This document shows positions 1 to 8,326 of a stretch of DNA of 64,000 nt, piece by piece. Source of the DNA: an uncultured Collinsella sp. (GTDB lineage Bacteria; Actinomycetota; Coriobacteriia; Coriobacteriales; Coriobacteriaceae); NCBI GenBank assembly GCA_900541145.1, contig UQIH01000001.1, positions 186,001 to 250,000 on the forward strand, written 5' to 3'. The position numbers and the translations under genes are program-made. Within the stretch, counting starts at the first letter, position 1, and each line of letters begins with the position of its first letter. The notes under the pieces were generated by a model that was not told the origin of the DNA, made no database searches, and saw only the letters and a program-made list of their open reading frames with translations.

Positions 1-2
1 AT

Positions 3-197
3 GACGCAGCACTGCGGCCATCCCTAAAACATGCAGACCTTTTCTCCTTCCCCCCGACACAGAGAGACGGCCTCCTCGACTCCCCCACCACAAAAGCTAA
101 ACGCTCAACCGACCAGAGCCACAACTTGCGAGCATCGTTCGAAAAGCTCCAAGCATCCCTAGACAAAACCTTCCCCAACCAAGCAAGGGCATACTAG
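3..197 (+). CDS. Possible 3' end of an unidentified gene (partial at window edge)
   Basis: One frame is open from the first bases of the window to a TAG at 195-197, about 64 codons. The predicted C-terminus (…SFEKLQASLDKTF…) looks protein-like and helical, but I do not recognise a family. No start lies in the window, so this could be the tail of a gene beginning upstream. An open frame this short in GC-rich DNA can also occur by chance. Bases 198-278 hold nothing I can name. Confidence 0.25.
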   Translation, partial: DAALRPSLKHADLFSFPPTQRDGLLDSPTTKAKRSTDQSHNLRASFEKLQASLDKTFPNQARAY

Positions 198-278
198 CCC
201 CCACCAACAAAGCGCCCCTCGCGCCCCATCCTTTCCGCCCTAACGCCACAAGGGCGACGACCTCGAGCAGGTCAACTT

Positions 279-403
279 GGGAGGGACGAGGGCTTAGTTC
301 CCCAATCTTTCCGCAGGGGGCAAAAAACCTCGCCGCACGAAGTGCGCAGCGAGGCTTTTTGCATGCCCGAGGACGATTGAGGAACTAAGTCCTCGTCCCT
401 CCC
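279..403. repeat. Large imperfect inverted repeat enclosing a terminator hairpin
   Basis: The left arm (279-307) and right arm (375-403) are reverse complements over about 29 bases with two mismatches (core GGGAGGGACGAGG / CCTCGTCCCTCCC). The inner hairpin 328-354 (CCTCGC…GCGAGG) is flanked by A/T runs. The right arm shares the phrase GCATGCCCGA-(gg)-CGATTGA with another long inverted repeat at 8187-8285, so the two may belong to one family. Confidence 0.6.
322..361 (-). terminator. Terminator downstream of the class II aldolase
   Basis: A GC stem (328-333 with 349-354, extended through GCGCAC/GTGCGC) has an A run at 322-327 and a T run at 356-360. It works in either direction and lies about 75 bp beyond the aldolase stop codon. 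Confidence 0.65.
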
Positions 404-436
404 CGGGATATGTAGCGAGTCGGAGTACCCTTGCTG

Positions 437-1294
437 TTACTCTGCTTTGCCCACGGAGTTGAGGTTGGTCATGCGGATCTTAACCAGCTCGGTGATCTCA
501 CGCATGCCCTCCTTGGCCGGCTTCTTGGGATCGAAGCAGGCGGGGTTCTCGGCCATGTAGGCCATGAAGCCCTTGGTGTAGGCCTGACGCAGCTCGGTGG
601 CGTAGTTAACCTTGCAGATGCCGTTCTTCACAGCCTCGGCAACCTGCTCATCGGGCACACCGGAGGTGCCGTGCAGAACCAGCGGCACGTCGACGGCGTC
701 GCGGATGGCCTTGACCACGGACTGCTCGATGTGCGGATCGCTCGTGTACACACCGTGGCTGGTGCCAACGCCAATGGCCAGCGAGGTGCAGCCAGTACGC
801 TCGACGAACTCCTTGGCCTCGGCCGGATCGGTGTAGGGGCTCTCGCCCTCAACCGCGGGACCGTCGTCCTCCTTGCCGCCAACCTTACCGAGCTCAGCCT
901 CGACGGGCACGCCCATGGCGCGACCAGCATCGGCGACAGACTTGGTCAGAGCGATGTTGTCCTCGAAGGACTCGTGCGAACCGTCAATCATGACAGAGGT
1001 GTAGCCGGTGCGGAAAGCCTGCATGCAGCGGTCATAGCCATCGCCGTGATCGAGGTGCAGAGCGACGGGCACGGAAGCGCGCTCGGCGGCTGCCTTGACC
1101 ATGCCGTAGAAGTAGTCCAGGCCAGCGGTCTTGATGGTGCCCGGGGTGGTCTGCATGATGACGGGGGACTTGGTCTCCTCGGCAGCGGCCAGAACGGCCA
1201 TAACAAACTCGAGGTTCTCGACGTTGAACGCGCCGACGGCGTAGTGACCGGCCTGAGCGTCCTTGAGCATCTTTTCGGTGGTAACAAGTGCCAT
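437..1294 (-). CDS. Class II ketose-bisphosphate aldolase (tagatose-/fructose-1,6-bisphosphate)
   Basis: A 285-aa zinc-dependent class II aldolase of the FbaA/GatY/KbaY family, full length. The metal and active-site signature HLDHGD is at residues 80-85 (Asp82, His83). Glu134, His180 (GTSHG) and His208 (LHGTSG) fit the remaining zinc and phosphate positions, with KVNYATEL near 228-235. The frame is open further upstream, but ATG 1294 follows GGAGAGGAG and matches the family N-terminus. Family members cleave fructose- or tagatose-1,6-bisphosphate to DHAP and glyceraldehyde-3-P. This window holds two tagatose-6-P kinases and no LacD-type class I aldolase that I recognise, so I infer a tagatose-bisphosphate role. 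It is divergent from a DeoR regulator, and a candidate LacR site lies at 1485-1499. Confidence 0.9.
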   Translation of the reverse strand: MALVTTEKMLKDAQAGHYAVGAFNVENLEFVMAVLAAAEETKSPVIMQTTPGTIKTAGLDYFYGMVKAAAERASVPVALHLDHGDGYDRCMQAFRTGYTSVMIDGSHESFEDNIALTKSVADAGRAMGVPVEAELGKVGGKEDDGPAVEGESPYTDPAEAKEFVERTGCTSLAIGVGTSHGVYTSDPHIEQSVVKAIRDAVDVPLVLHGTSGVPDEQVAEAVKNGICKVNYATELRQAYTKGFMAYMAENPACFDPKKPAKEGMREITELVKIRMTNLNSVGKAE

Positions 1295-1484
1295 GAGCGT
1301 TTGCTCCTCTCCCTCGCCCGCATCTGGACATCGGGCGTAGTTGTTCACAAGGCGTTTTACCTTGCGTTTTACTGCGCTCATTGTATGAAATTCAGCGTCT
1401 TTGCACGTGCGAGATATTGAGCCCATGCAGGTCAATACCGTCGTTTTTGAAAAGTAAACGGAAGGGGTTGAACCCGAGCGCGCG

Positions 1485-1499
1485 TGTTCGATATTGAAT
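1485..1499 (-). promoter_or_regulatory. Candidate LacR-type direct-repeat operator upstream of the aldolase
   Basis: Read on the minus strand, ATTCA-ATATC-GAACA is a degenerate copy of the GAACA-N5-GAACA arrangement seen upstream of lacA, lacF and lacR. It sits in the 334-bp intergenic region between the aldolase and the DeoR gene. Confidence 0.35.
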
Positions 1500-1628
1500 T
1501 TTGTGCGTTCAGCGTCTTTCTTTTATAGAAAAGATAAGTAATCGAAAGGTGTTTTCTTACTCAAAAAGAAAATGAACGAAAATAGAGTCAACACAATTCC
1601 TGCAAATTTAGCCGAGAATGGAGCAAAC

Positions 1629-2432
1629 ATGGCCCAAGCTACCAACCGTGCTTTTGCCGACGAACGCCGTACCGCCATTATGGAAATGCTCGAGCATAAT
1701 GCCTCGGTGCAGGTAGCAGAAATCGCCCAGACCTTTGGCGTGTCCTCCGTCACCGCCCGCGCCGACCTGGACGCGCTCGCCGAAGCAGGCAAGCTGCGCC
1801 GCACACATGGTGGTGCCGTATCGCTCCACAAACGCCTGACCGTTTCCACGCAGGATCGCCGCATCAATGTCAACGTCGCCGCCAAGCAGGCCATCGCGCA
1901 AAGCGCCATTGAACTCGTCGGCAATGGTGACACTCTGCTCGTCGACTCGGGCACCACGGCGCTCGAGTTTGTCCGACTCCTCGATCAGCGCGACGGCATC
2001 ACCGTTATCACGGCCGACATTACCATCGCCGATTATATCGACGAGAGCATGCCCTCGGTCGATGTCGTCATGCTGGGCGGGGCGCTGCGCAAAGGCCATC
2101 GCTATCTGTACGGCCCACTTACCATGCAGGCGCTCCAAATGATCCATGCCGATCTGGCCGTCATGTGCCCCGGCGCCTTTGTCCCCAGCTGCGGCTTTAC
2201 GACCGACTTTCCCCAGATGGCCGAGACCAAAACGGCTATGATTGCCGCGGCCCATCAAAGCGTCGCCCTCATGGACGCCAGCAAGGTTAACGGACGCGGC
2301 ATGTACCGCTTTGCCGAGCTGACCGACGTCGACTCCATCGTGATGGACAGCGACCCCGATAATGCCGTCGCCACCTCAATCGCCGAGGCCACTGACAGCG
2401 AACGTCCAGCCCTCATCATCGCCGGCGCTTAA
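1629..2432 (+). CDS. DeoR/GlpR-family transcriptional regulator
   Basis: A 267-aa protein with an N-terminal DeoR winged HTH (about residues 10-62, ending in the family phrase RTHGGA) and a C-terminal DeoRC sugar-phosphate sensor domain (about 85-240; DSGTTALEF is the usual phosphate-binding loop). ATG 1629 is chosen because GGAG lies 5 nt upstream; an in-frame ATG at 1572 has no convincing RBS. It is divergent from the class II aldolase, so it is probably a sugar-phosphate-responsive regulator of that gene, but nothing here fixes the effector. It shares a bidirectional terminator with the convergent flavodiiron gene. Confidence 0.85.
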   Translation: MAQATNRAFADERRTAIMEMLEHNASVQVAEIAQTFGVSSVTARADLDALAEAGKLRRTHGGAVSLHKRLTVSTQDRRINVNVAAKQAIAQSAIELVGNGDTLLVDSGTTALEFVRLLDQRDGITVITADITIADYIDESMPSVDVVMLGGALRKGHRYLYGPLTMQALQMIHADLAVMCPGAFVPSCGFTTDFPQMAETKTAMIAAAHQSVALMDASKVNGRGMYRFAELTDVDSIVMDSDPDNAVATSIAEATDSERPALIIAGA

Positions 2433-2434
2433 AC

Positions 2435-2478
2435 AAAAACCACCACAAAGGTGCCTGTCCCCTTTGTGGTGGTTTTGC
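2435..2478. terminator. Bidirectional terminator between convergent genes
   Basis: A strong stem ACCACCACAAAGG / CCTTTGTGGTGGT with flanking A and T runs lies between the stop codons of the DeoR gene (+) and the flavodiiron gene (-). Confidence 0.85.
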
Positions 2479-2498
2479 TCGTTAAAAGCGAAATATCG

Positions 2499-3659
2499 CT
2501 ACTTGGAAAGCTCGTCGACGAGGGCCTCAATCTGAGCGCGCGAGGCGTCGTTGAGCGAACCCAGGACAGTCACCTTGTTCTGCGTCAGCGTGATGTCCTT
2601 CATGCCCTCGAGCTCCTTGGTCATAACCTTGGCAGCGGTGGGCGCCCAGGAGCCGGCCTCAACGAGTGCCACCGTACGGTTCTGATAGGCGTGCTCGGCA
2701 AGCGTGTGGATGAAGGTGCTCATGAACGGGAAGATCTCGCCCTGATAGGTGATAGAGGCGAGCACCAGACGGTCGTAGCGGAACGCATCCTCAACGGCCT
2801 CGGCCATGTCGTCGCGAGCCAGGTCAAAGACGGAAACCTTCTGGCCGCGAGCCTCGAGCGCAGATGCAAGCTCCTCGACGGCAGCCTTCAGGTGGCCGTA
2901 GACGCTCGCGTAGGCAATGGTAATGCCCTCGTCCTCGGGCTGATAGCTCGACCAGGTGTTATAGGTGTCGAGGTAGTAGCCCAGGTTCTCGCTAAGAACA
3001 GGACCATGAAGCGGGCAGATGATCTGGATGTCCAGGTCGGCGGCCTTCTTGAGCACGGTCTGCACGAACTTGCCGAACTTACCGACGATGCCAAAGTAGT
3101 AGCGGCGAGCCTCGCAAGCCCAGCCCTCGGGATCCTCGATGTCGTTGGCGCCAAACTTGCCAAAGCCGTCGGCACTAAAGAGCACCTTGTCGGTGGACTC
3201 GTAGGAGAAGATCACCTCGGGCCAGTGAACGTTGGGGGCGCCGACAAAGGTCAGGCTGTGGCCGCCCAGGTCGAGCACATCGCCCTCTTTGACGACCATC
3301 TTGCGCTCGGGGAAGTCGGTGCCAAAGTAGTTGACCATCATGCGGAAGGCACCCATGCTGGCCACGATCTGCGCCTGGGGATAGCGCTCCATAAAGGCAG
3401 CGATGCCGGCGGAGTGATCGGGCTCCATGTGATGAACGACCAGGTAGTCGGGCGTACGACCATCGAGCACGGCCTCGAGGTTGCCGAGCCACTCGTCGAC
3501 AAAGTCAGCGTCAACCGAATCGGCGACGGCGATCTTGTCGCCCAAGATAACGTAGCTGTTGTATGCCATACCGTTCTCGGACACGTCGTACTGGCCCTCG
3601 AACAGGTCGATGTCGTGATCGTCAACACCGATGTAGCGGATATCCTTGGTGATCTCCAT
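2499..3659 (-). CDS. Flavodiiron protein (FprA/A-type flavoprotein)
   Basis: A 386-aa soluble enzyme that reduces O2 to water and/or NO to N2O, protecting anaerobes. The N-terminal metallo-beta-lactamase-like domain (about 1-245) carries the diiron motif HxExDH at residues 77-82 (HHMEPDH), His145 (PNVHWPE), Asp164 and a later His in CPLHGPVL. The C-terminal flavodoxin domain (about 248-386) begins at ITIAYASVYGH. No rubredoxin or NADH-oxidoreductase extension is present, so the electron donor is a separate protein. ATG 3659 follows AGGAGG 9 nt upstream. It is monocistronic, with a shared terminator at its 3' end. Confidence 0.95.
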   Translation of the reverse strand: MEITKDIRYIGVDDHDIDLFEGQYDVSENGMAYNSYVILGDKIAVADSVDADFVDEWLGNLEAVLDGRTPDYLVVHHMEPDHSAGIAAFMERYPQAQIVASMGAFRMMVNYFGTDFPERKMVVKEGDVLDLGGHSLTFVGAPNVHWPEVIFSYESTDKVLFSADGFGKFGANDIEDPEGWACEARRYYFGIVGKFGKFVQTVLKKAADLDIQIICPLHGPVLSENLGYYLDTYNTWSSYQPEDEGITIAYASVYGHLKAAVEELASALEARGQKVSVFDLARDDMAEAVEDAFRYDRLVLASITYQGEIFPFMSTFIHTLAEHAYQNRTVALVEAGSWAPTAAKVMTKELEGMKDITLTQNKVTVLGSLNDASRAQIEALVDELSK

Positions 3660-3788
3660 CAGGCAAAGCCTCCTAGATAGACAAAAGAGCCCGTCTATCA
3701 TAGCACTCGCCTTCATAGCCACGGCTATCTGTCAGCATCCTTACCGATTGTTTTTGAGGCGGAATATACCGCCGTTTACCTGCACAAA

Positions 3789-4820
3789 CTATGCGCGCGG
3801 TATCGCTGTGCTATGTCGAACGATGAGCTGGCCGGGAATACGAATGGCAACGGTTTTGCCCGCCGTACCCGCCTCGGGAACCGCATGCTCAAACACCTCG
3901 CGTCCGCGCTGATGTAGATCGAATCGCACGGTCGTGAGCTCGTTGTGTGCTACAAAATCATCGAGCGAATCGTCGACGCCCACCACGCTCACGTCCTCGG
4001 GCACGCGCAGGCCGCTATCACGCAGCGCGGCAATCGCGCCATTTGCCATCTGATCGTTTGCCGCATAGATCGCCGTCATGGTGCGATCGTGCTCGGCCAG
4101 GTACCTGCCGGCCTCGTAGCCGCTGTTGGCAGACCAGTCGCCCTCGAGCGGCTCTGCCGGCTCGATGTGTTTACGCTCGAGCGCATCCTGCCAACCGGCG
4201 CGACGAAATTGCTCGTCGACCGAGAACGACGGGCCGCCAATATAGCGAATCTGCTCGTGTCCCAGCTCAAACAGATGATCCATAAGCAATAGCGAGCAGC
4301 CGTAATGATCGGAGTCGACCGTGGTCACCCGCGGGTGCGCGTACATGGTAACGATGACCGTGCCAATGCCCGGCAGTGGATCAAACGTCTCAAAATCGGG
4401 CGCCATGCGACTCATGCCGATGATGATGCCGTCCACCGGCAATGCGGCCATACGACGCGTGGCCTCGGCAAGCGAAAACTCCTCGGTCTTGGACATCTCG
4501 ACCAGCGTGATGGCACAATTATGCTCACGAGCAGCGCTGGCGATGCCGTCGATCATTGAGAGGTTGCCAAACTTGGTGACATCGTTGACGCACAGACCGA
4601 CCGAATGGTAACGGCCGTCGCGCAACGAGCGACCGGCATAACTCGGACGAAAGCCGAGCTCTTGCATAGCGGCCTGCACGCGCTGGCGCGTCTGCTCGTT
4701 GACGTTAGGAAGGCCGTTGGCAACGCGCGAAACCGTCTGCTGCGAAACACCGGCAGCGCGGGCAACGTCGGCCATGGAAACCGGGCGCGTACCTGTATCG
4801 TTGGAAGGGCGCCTTGCCAC
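3789..4820 (-). CDS. LacI-family repressor 1 (probable galactose operon regulator)
   Basis: A 343-aa LacI/GalR-family protein: N-terminal HTH (about 15-60; recognition helix phrase VSQQTVSR), hinge, then a periplasmic-binding-protein-like sensor domain. A GTG start at 4820 is chosen because AAGGTGAT lies just upstream; upstream ATG codons lack an RBS. It is divergent from galK-galT. Three copies of one 14-16-bp operator-like sequence lie in the shared 338-bp intergenic region (4913, 5036, 5101). I therefore infer control of galKT and of itself. The two residues before TVSR (Gln-Gln), equivalent to Tyr17/Gln18 of LacI, differ from the other three LacI proteins in the window. Confidence 0.9.
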   Translation of the reverse strand: MARRPSNDTGTRPVSMADVARAAGVSQQTVSRVANGLPNVNEQTRQRVQAAMQELGFRPSYAGRSLRDGRYHSVGLCVNDVTKFGNLSMIDGIASAAREHNCAITLVEMSKTEEFSLAEATRRMAALPVDGIIIGMSRMAPDFETFDPLPGIGTVIVTMYAHPRVTTVDSDHYGCSLLLMDHLFELGHEQIRYIGGPSFSVDEQFRRAGWQDALERKHIEPAEPLEGDWSANSGYEAGRYLAEHDRTMTAIYAANDQMANGAIAALRDSGLRVPEDVSVVGVDDSLDDFVAHNELTTVRFDLHQRGREVFEHAVPEAGTAGKTVAIRIPGQLIVRHSTAIPRA

Positions 4821-4912
4821 AAAATCACCTTCGCTCTCGCAAGATCTGAATAGCGTGAATGTCGGCCCGAGCGGAAGCACGCCCCGCACCGAGGCCCGCT
4901 ATCGTCGGACGC

Positions 4913-5118
4913 ATGTTAACGTACTCTACTTTTTCTATCTGCATCTCTTCTGCTTTATAAGTCCATACGGCAGTACCGTTCACGGCCGTATTTCTACCGA
5001 TTACCAGATTCTCAAAAAGTGACAAGCGTTGTGTTATGAGTACGTTAACATAGCCCGTAACGTGCGGTATCGTGAACGCTTGGTTCATGCCGCTTCAAGT
5101 TGTTAACGTACTCATAAC
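4913..5118. promoter_or_regulatory. Three LacI-1 operators in the galK/LacI-1 divergent promoter region
   Basis: ATGTTAACGTACTC at 4913-4926, ATGAGTACGTTAACAT at 5036-5051 (opposite orientation) and TGTTAACGTACTCAT from 5101 are the same sequence. The two nearest galK are about 65 bp apart centre to centre, roughly six helical turns, which would suit looping. An ACCGTTCACGG motif at 4975-4985 recurs in other sugar promoters of the window. Confidence 0.75.
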
Positions 5119-5158
5119 GACGCAAAACTCATCCGTGCGCGCCAAGGAAAGGACTCCC

Positions 5159-6364
5159 ATGACCACCCCCGACGAAAAGACATTCGCCACGCTCACCAAG
5201 CTATTTGAGGAGGAGTTTGGCCCCATCGGCGACCGCCAGGTGCTCTACATACACGCGCCCGGCCGTTCCGAGATCAGCGGCAACCACACCGACCACGAGG
5301 GTGGCCACGTCATCGCCGGCTCGCTCGATGTCGCTGTCGACGGCATCGCCGTGGCAACCGATTCCAACAAGGTTCGCGTTGCCGACGAGGGCTATCCCAC
5401 GTTTGAGATCGCGCTCGACACGCTAGACGTTCAGGAGTCCGAGAAGGGCACGTCCGCGAGCCTCGTCCGCGGCATGGCCCACGAGATCGCAGCGCTTGGT
5501 GTTGAGCCCCAGGGCTTCGACTTCGCCTTCACCTGCTCCGTCCCCTCGGGCGGCGGCCTTTCGAGCTCCGCTGCTGTCGAGGCGGCATACGGTCGCGCCA
5601 TGGAGACGCTCTGGGGCGCACCCGCCATCGAGCCCGTCGCACTCGCCCAGATGAGCCAGCGCACCGAGAACAACTACTATGGCAAGCCCTGCGGTCTGAT
5701 GGACCAGGCCGCTGTGTGCCTGGGCGGCCTTGCCTACATGGACTTTGAGGACCAGGCTCAGCCTAAAACCCAGAAGCTCGAGCTCAACTTTGAGGATCAC
5801 GGCTATGCGCTCGTGCTCGTTAAGGTCGGTGCCGATCACGTGGCCGCCACCGACGACTACGCCGCCGTTCCGCGCGAGATGCAAGACGTCGCTGCCGAGT
5901 TTGGCAAGGCACGCCTGTGCGAGGTAAACGTGGCGGACTTTGACGCCAAGCTCCCCGAGCTGCGCGCCAAGCTGGGCGACCGCGCCTGCCTGCGCGCCGT
6001 TCACTACTGGTACGAAAACGGCCTGGTCGACAAGCGCTGGGCTGCCCTGAACGCCGGCGACATCGATCAGTTCCTGGTCCTGACGCGCGAGTCCGGCGCC
6101 AGCTCTGCCATGTACCTGCAGAATGTCGTTGCCAAGCTGGGCTCCGAGCAGCCCTCGATGTATGCCCTGGCACTGGCCGAGCACGTGCTCGACGGCCGAG
6201 GCGCCGTCCGTATCCACGGTGGCGGCTTTGGTGGCACCATCCAGGCCTTCGTGCCGCTCGACCTGGTCGACACCTTTATCACCAAGATGAACGACTGGCT
6301 GGGCGAGGGCTCTGCCCGCCACTACGCAATTTCTGACAAGGGGGCTTACGCGGCATGGCTGTAA
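5159..6364 (+). CDS. galK: Galactokinase
   Basis: A 401-aa GHMP kinase phosphorylating galactose to galactose-1-P (Leloir pathway). The galactokinase signature GRSEISGNHTDHEGG is at residues 35-49. The GHMP ATP-binding loop (SVPSGGGLSSSAA) is near 125-138, and the C-terminal glycine motif HGGGFGG is near 354-360. ATG 5159 follows AAGGAAAGGA; an in-frame upstream ATG at 5072 would run through the operator at 5101. galT starts within the last codons of galK, so the two are translationally coupled. Confidence 0.95.
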   Translation: MTTPDEKTFATLTKLFEEEFGPIGDRQVLYIHAPGRSEISGNHTDHEGGHVIAGSLDVAVDGIAVATDSNKVRVADEGYPTFEIALDTLDVQESEKGTSASLVRGMAHEIAALGVEPQGFDFAFTCSVPSGGGLSSSAAVEAAYGRAMETLWGAPAIEPVALAQMSQRTENNYYGKPCGLMDQAAVCLGGLAYMDFEDQAQPKTQKLELNFEDHGYALVLVKVGADHVAATDDYAAVPREMQDVAAEFGKARLCEVNVADFDAKLPELRAKLGDRACLRAVHYWYENGLVDKRWAALNAGDIDQFLVLTRESGASSAMYLQNVVAKLGSEQPSMYALALAEHVLDGRGAVRIHGGGFGGTIQAFVPLDLVDTFITKMNDWLGEGSARHYAISDKGAYAAWL

Positions 6365-7983
6365 TGACTGACGTGCGCGAGGCCGCGCAGAACCTGATCG
6401 AGTACGCTATCCACCGATCGATGATCGGCCAGGACGATCGCATCTGGGCGTATAACACCATTCTCGAGTACATCGGTGCTACGGGCCCGGCGCTCGACAT
6501 GGCCTGGGCGCTCCAGGTCGAGAAACTCTCGCTCTTGCACCCCGATACCCTGCCCAACTTTGACCTTGAAGGCACACTTGCCGCGCTTGCCGAGGCGGCT
6601 GTTGCCAACGGCGCCGCCGAGGACACGGCATCGGGCCGCGACCGCATCGCCATGCGCATCATGGGCGTGCTCATGCCGAGACCTTCGGTTGTAAACGAGG
6701 AATTCAACGGCCGTATGGGCGTCAACGAGCCCCGCGCCGCGACCGACTGGTTCTACGGCCTGTGCTGTGACGCCGGCTACGTGCGCCGCGCCGCCATCGC
6801 GCGCAACATCAAATGGAGCACCCCCACCAACTGGGGTGACCTGGAGATCACTATCAACCTGTCAAAGCCCGAAAAGGACCCGCGCGATATCGCCGCGGCC
6901 GGCGCCGCCAAAAACACGGGCGAGAAGTATCCCGCCTGCCAGCTCTGCATCGAAAACGAAGGCTATCCCGGACGCTCCGCTGCAGCCGACGGCGGCGCCC
7001 ATCCCGCCCGCCAGAATCTGCGCGTTATCCCCATTAAGCTCGACGGCGAGCGCTGGGGCTTCCAATACAGCCCGTACGCGTACTTTAACGAGCACTGCAT
7101 TGCCATGAGCTCCGAGCATCGTCCGATGCACGTCGACCGCAAGGGGCTGACCTGCCTGCTCGACTTTGTCGACCTGTTCCCGCACTACTTTATTGGCTCC
7201 AACGCCGACCTGCCCATCGTGGGCGGCTCGATTCTTTCGCACGACCACTTCCAGGGCGGCGCGCATGAGTTCCCCATGATGCATTCCACCGAAGTCTCGC
7301 AGTTTAGCGTGCCCGGATTTGACCAGGTCACCGGCACTGTGCTGCAGTGGCCGCTCTCGGTGCTGCGTCTACGCTCGCATGACCGCGCTCAGCTGCTCGA
7401 TGCTGCCGAGAAGATTATCCTCGCCTGGCGCGAGTGGACCGACGAGTCCGTGGGCGTTATCGCGCACACGGCCGACGGCGTGGCACACAACACCGTGACG
7501 CCCGTCATCCGCCGCGTCGACTCCCGCGGCAATGCCGGCGGCGAGATCTACGAGGCCTACCTGGCGCTTCGCTGCAACATCACGACCGACGAGCATCCGC
7601 TGGGCGTTTTCCACCCGCATGCCGAATACCACCACATTAAGAAGGAGAACATTGGCCTGATCGAGGTCATGGGCCTGGCCATTTTACCGCCGCGTTTGGT
7701 TCCCGAGCTTGGCGCTGTCCGTGAGCATCTGCTGGCGGCCAAAGCCGATGCCAGCTACGACCTTGCCGGTGCGCTCGAGGGCGACGACCTTTGCCGCAGC
7801 CACGCCGCATGGGCCAAGGATGTCTTTGCTCGCCGCGGCGATGAGCTTACGGCCGACAACGCCATCGACATCCTGCACGAGGAGGTCGGCGTGGTGTTTG
7901 GCCACGTGCTCGACAACGCTGGCGTCTTTAAATGGGACGAAGCCGGCCGCGCCGCCCAGCAGCGCTTTATCGACTCACTGTAA
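6355..7983 (+). CDS. galT: UDP-glucose--hexose-1-phosphate uridylyltransferase (GalT family 2)
   Basis: A 542-aa member of the Firmicutes-type GalT family, unrelated in length to the roughly 350-aa E. coli form. The conserved stretch HPHAEYHHIKKENIGLIEV followed by MGLAILPPRL (about residues 422-450) is diagnostic. It swaps UMP between UDP-glucose and galactose-1-P. The start at 6355 overlaps galK by 10 nt; a second ATG at 6364 shares the A of the galK stop (TAATG) and is equally possible. No galE lies in the window, so the epimerase must be elsewhere. A strong terminator follows. Confidence 0.93.
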   Translation: MAVMTDVREAAQNLIEYAIHRSMIGQDDRIWAYNTILEYIGATGPALDMAWALQVEKLSLLHPDTLPNFDLEGTLAALAEAAVANGAAEDTASGRDRIAMRIMGVLMPRPSVVNEEFNGRMGVNEPRAATDWFYGLCCDAGYVRRAAIARNIKWSTPTNWGDLEITINLSKPEKDPRDIAAAGAAKNTGEKYPACQLCIENEGYPGRSAAADGGAHPARQNLRVIPIKLDGERWGFQYSPYAYFNEHCIAMSSEHRPMHVDRKGLTCLLDFVDLFPHYFIGSNADLPIVGGSILSHDHFQGGAHEFPMMHSTEVSQFSVPGFDQVTGTVLQWPLSVLRLRSHDRAQLLDAAEKIILAWREWTDESVGVIAHTADGVAHNTVTPVIRRVDSRGNAGGEIYEAYLALRCNITTDEHPLGVFHPHAEYHHIKKENIGLIEVMGLAILPPRLVPELGAVREHLLAAKADASYDLAGALEGDDLCRSHAAWAKDVFARRGDELTADNAIDILHEEVGVVFGHVLDNAGVFKWDEAGRAAQQRFIDSL

Positions 7984-8030
7984 TGATCCCTTGGGGACGG
8001 AGGAAAACGGATCATTTCGTCTTCAAGACA

Positions 8031-8070
8031 ACGGCGCCCGCCGGCAACATCGCCGGCGGGCGCCGTTTTT
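8031..8070 (+). terminator. Terminator after galKT
   Basis: A 15-bp near-perfect GC stem (ACGGCGCCCGCCGGC / GCCGGCGGGCGCCGT) is followed by TTTTT. Confidence 0.9.
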
Positions 8071-8074
8071 GAGT

Positions 8075-8145
8075 GTAGTCATTGGGGTCATTCTTAAGGG
8101 GCGTTCTTAAACGACTAGTCATTAAAGAGCGTCCCCAATGACTAC
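8075..8145. repeat. Inverted repeat, GTCATTGGGG family
   Basis: The arms GTAGTCATTGGGG (8075-8087) and CCCCAATGACTAC (8133-8145) are perfect complements. The inner GTTCTTAAACGACTAGTCATT matches related elements at 11787-11820 and 35592-35622. Confidence 0.7.
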
Positions 8146-8186
8146 TTGCGACCAAGGCAACGCCGGTGTCTTGGCAACGACAGCGA

Positions 8187-8285
8187 AAACGCCCCTAAGC
8201 GAGCAAGGTGACGTGAAAGAGGAGGGCATTGACCTTTTGGTCATGCCCGACGATTGAACGTCAGATTGCCGCTTAGGGGCGTTTG
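8187..8285. repeat. Long interrupted inverted repeat downstream of lacC
   Basis: The outer arms AAACGCCCCTAAGCG and CGCTTAGGGGCGTTT enclose nested pairings (GGGCATTGACC with GGTCATGCCC around a TTTT loop, TGACGT with ACGTCA). The whole 99 bp can fold into one long hairpin and may terminate the lacABC transcript. Confidence 0.6.
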
Positions 8286-8326
8286 CAGCGTCGCGCCGTT
8301 ACGCGGTTTGGTAAAACCGCGTAACC

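Noticed and set aside
1295..1435. N-terminal extension of the class II aldolase
   Set aside because: The extension has no RBS and no family match, while ATG 1294 has a strong Shine-Dalgarno and starts at the family N-terminus.
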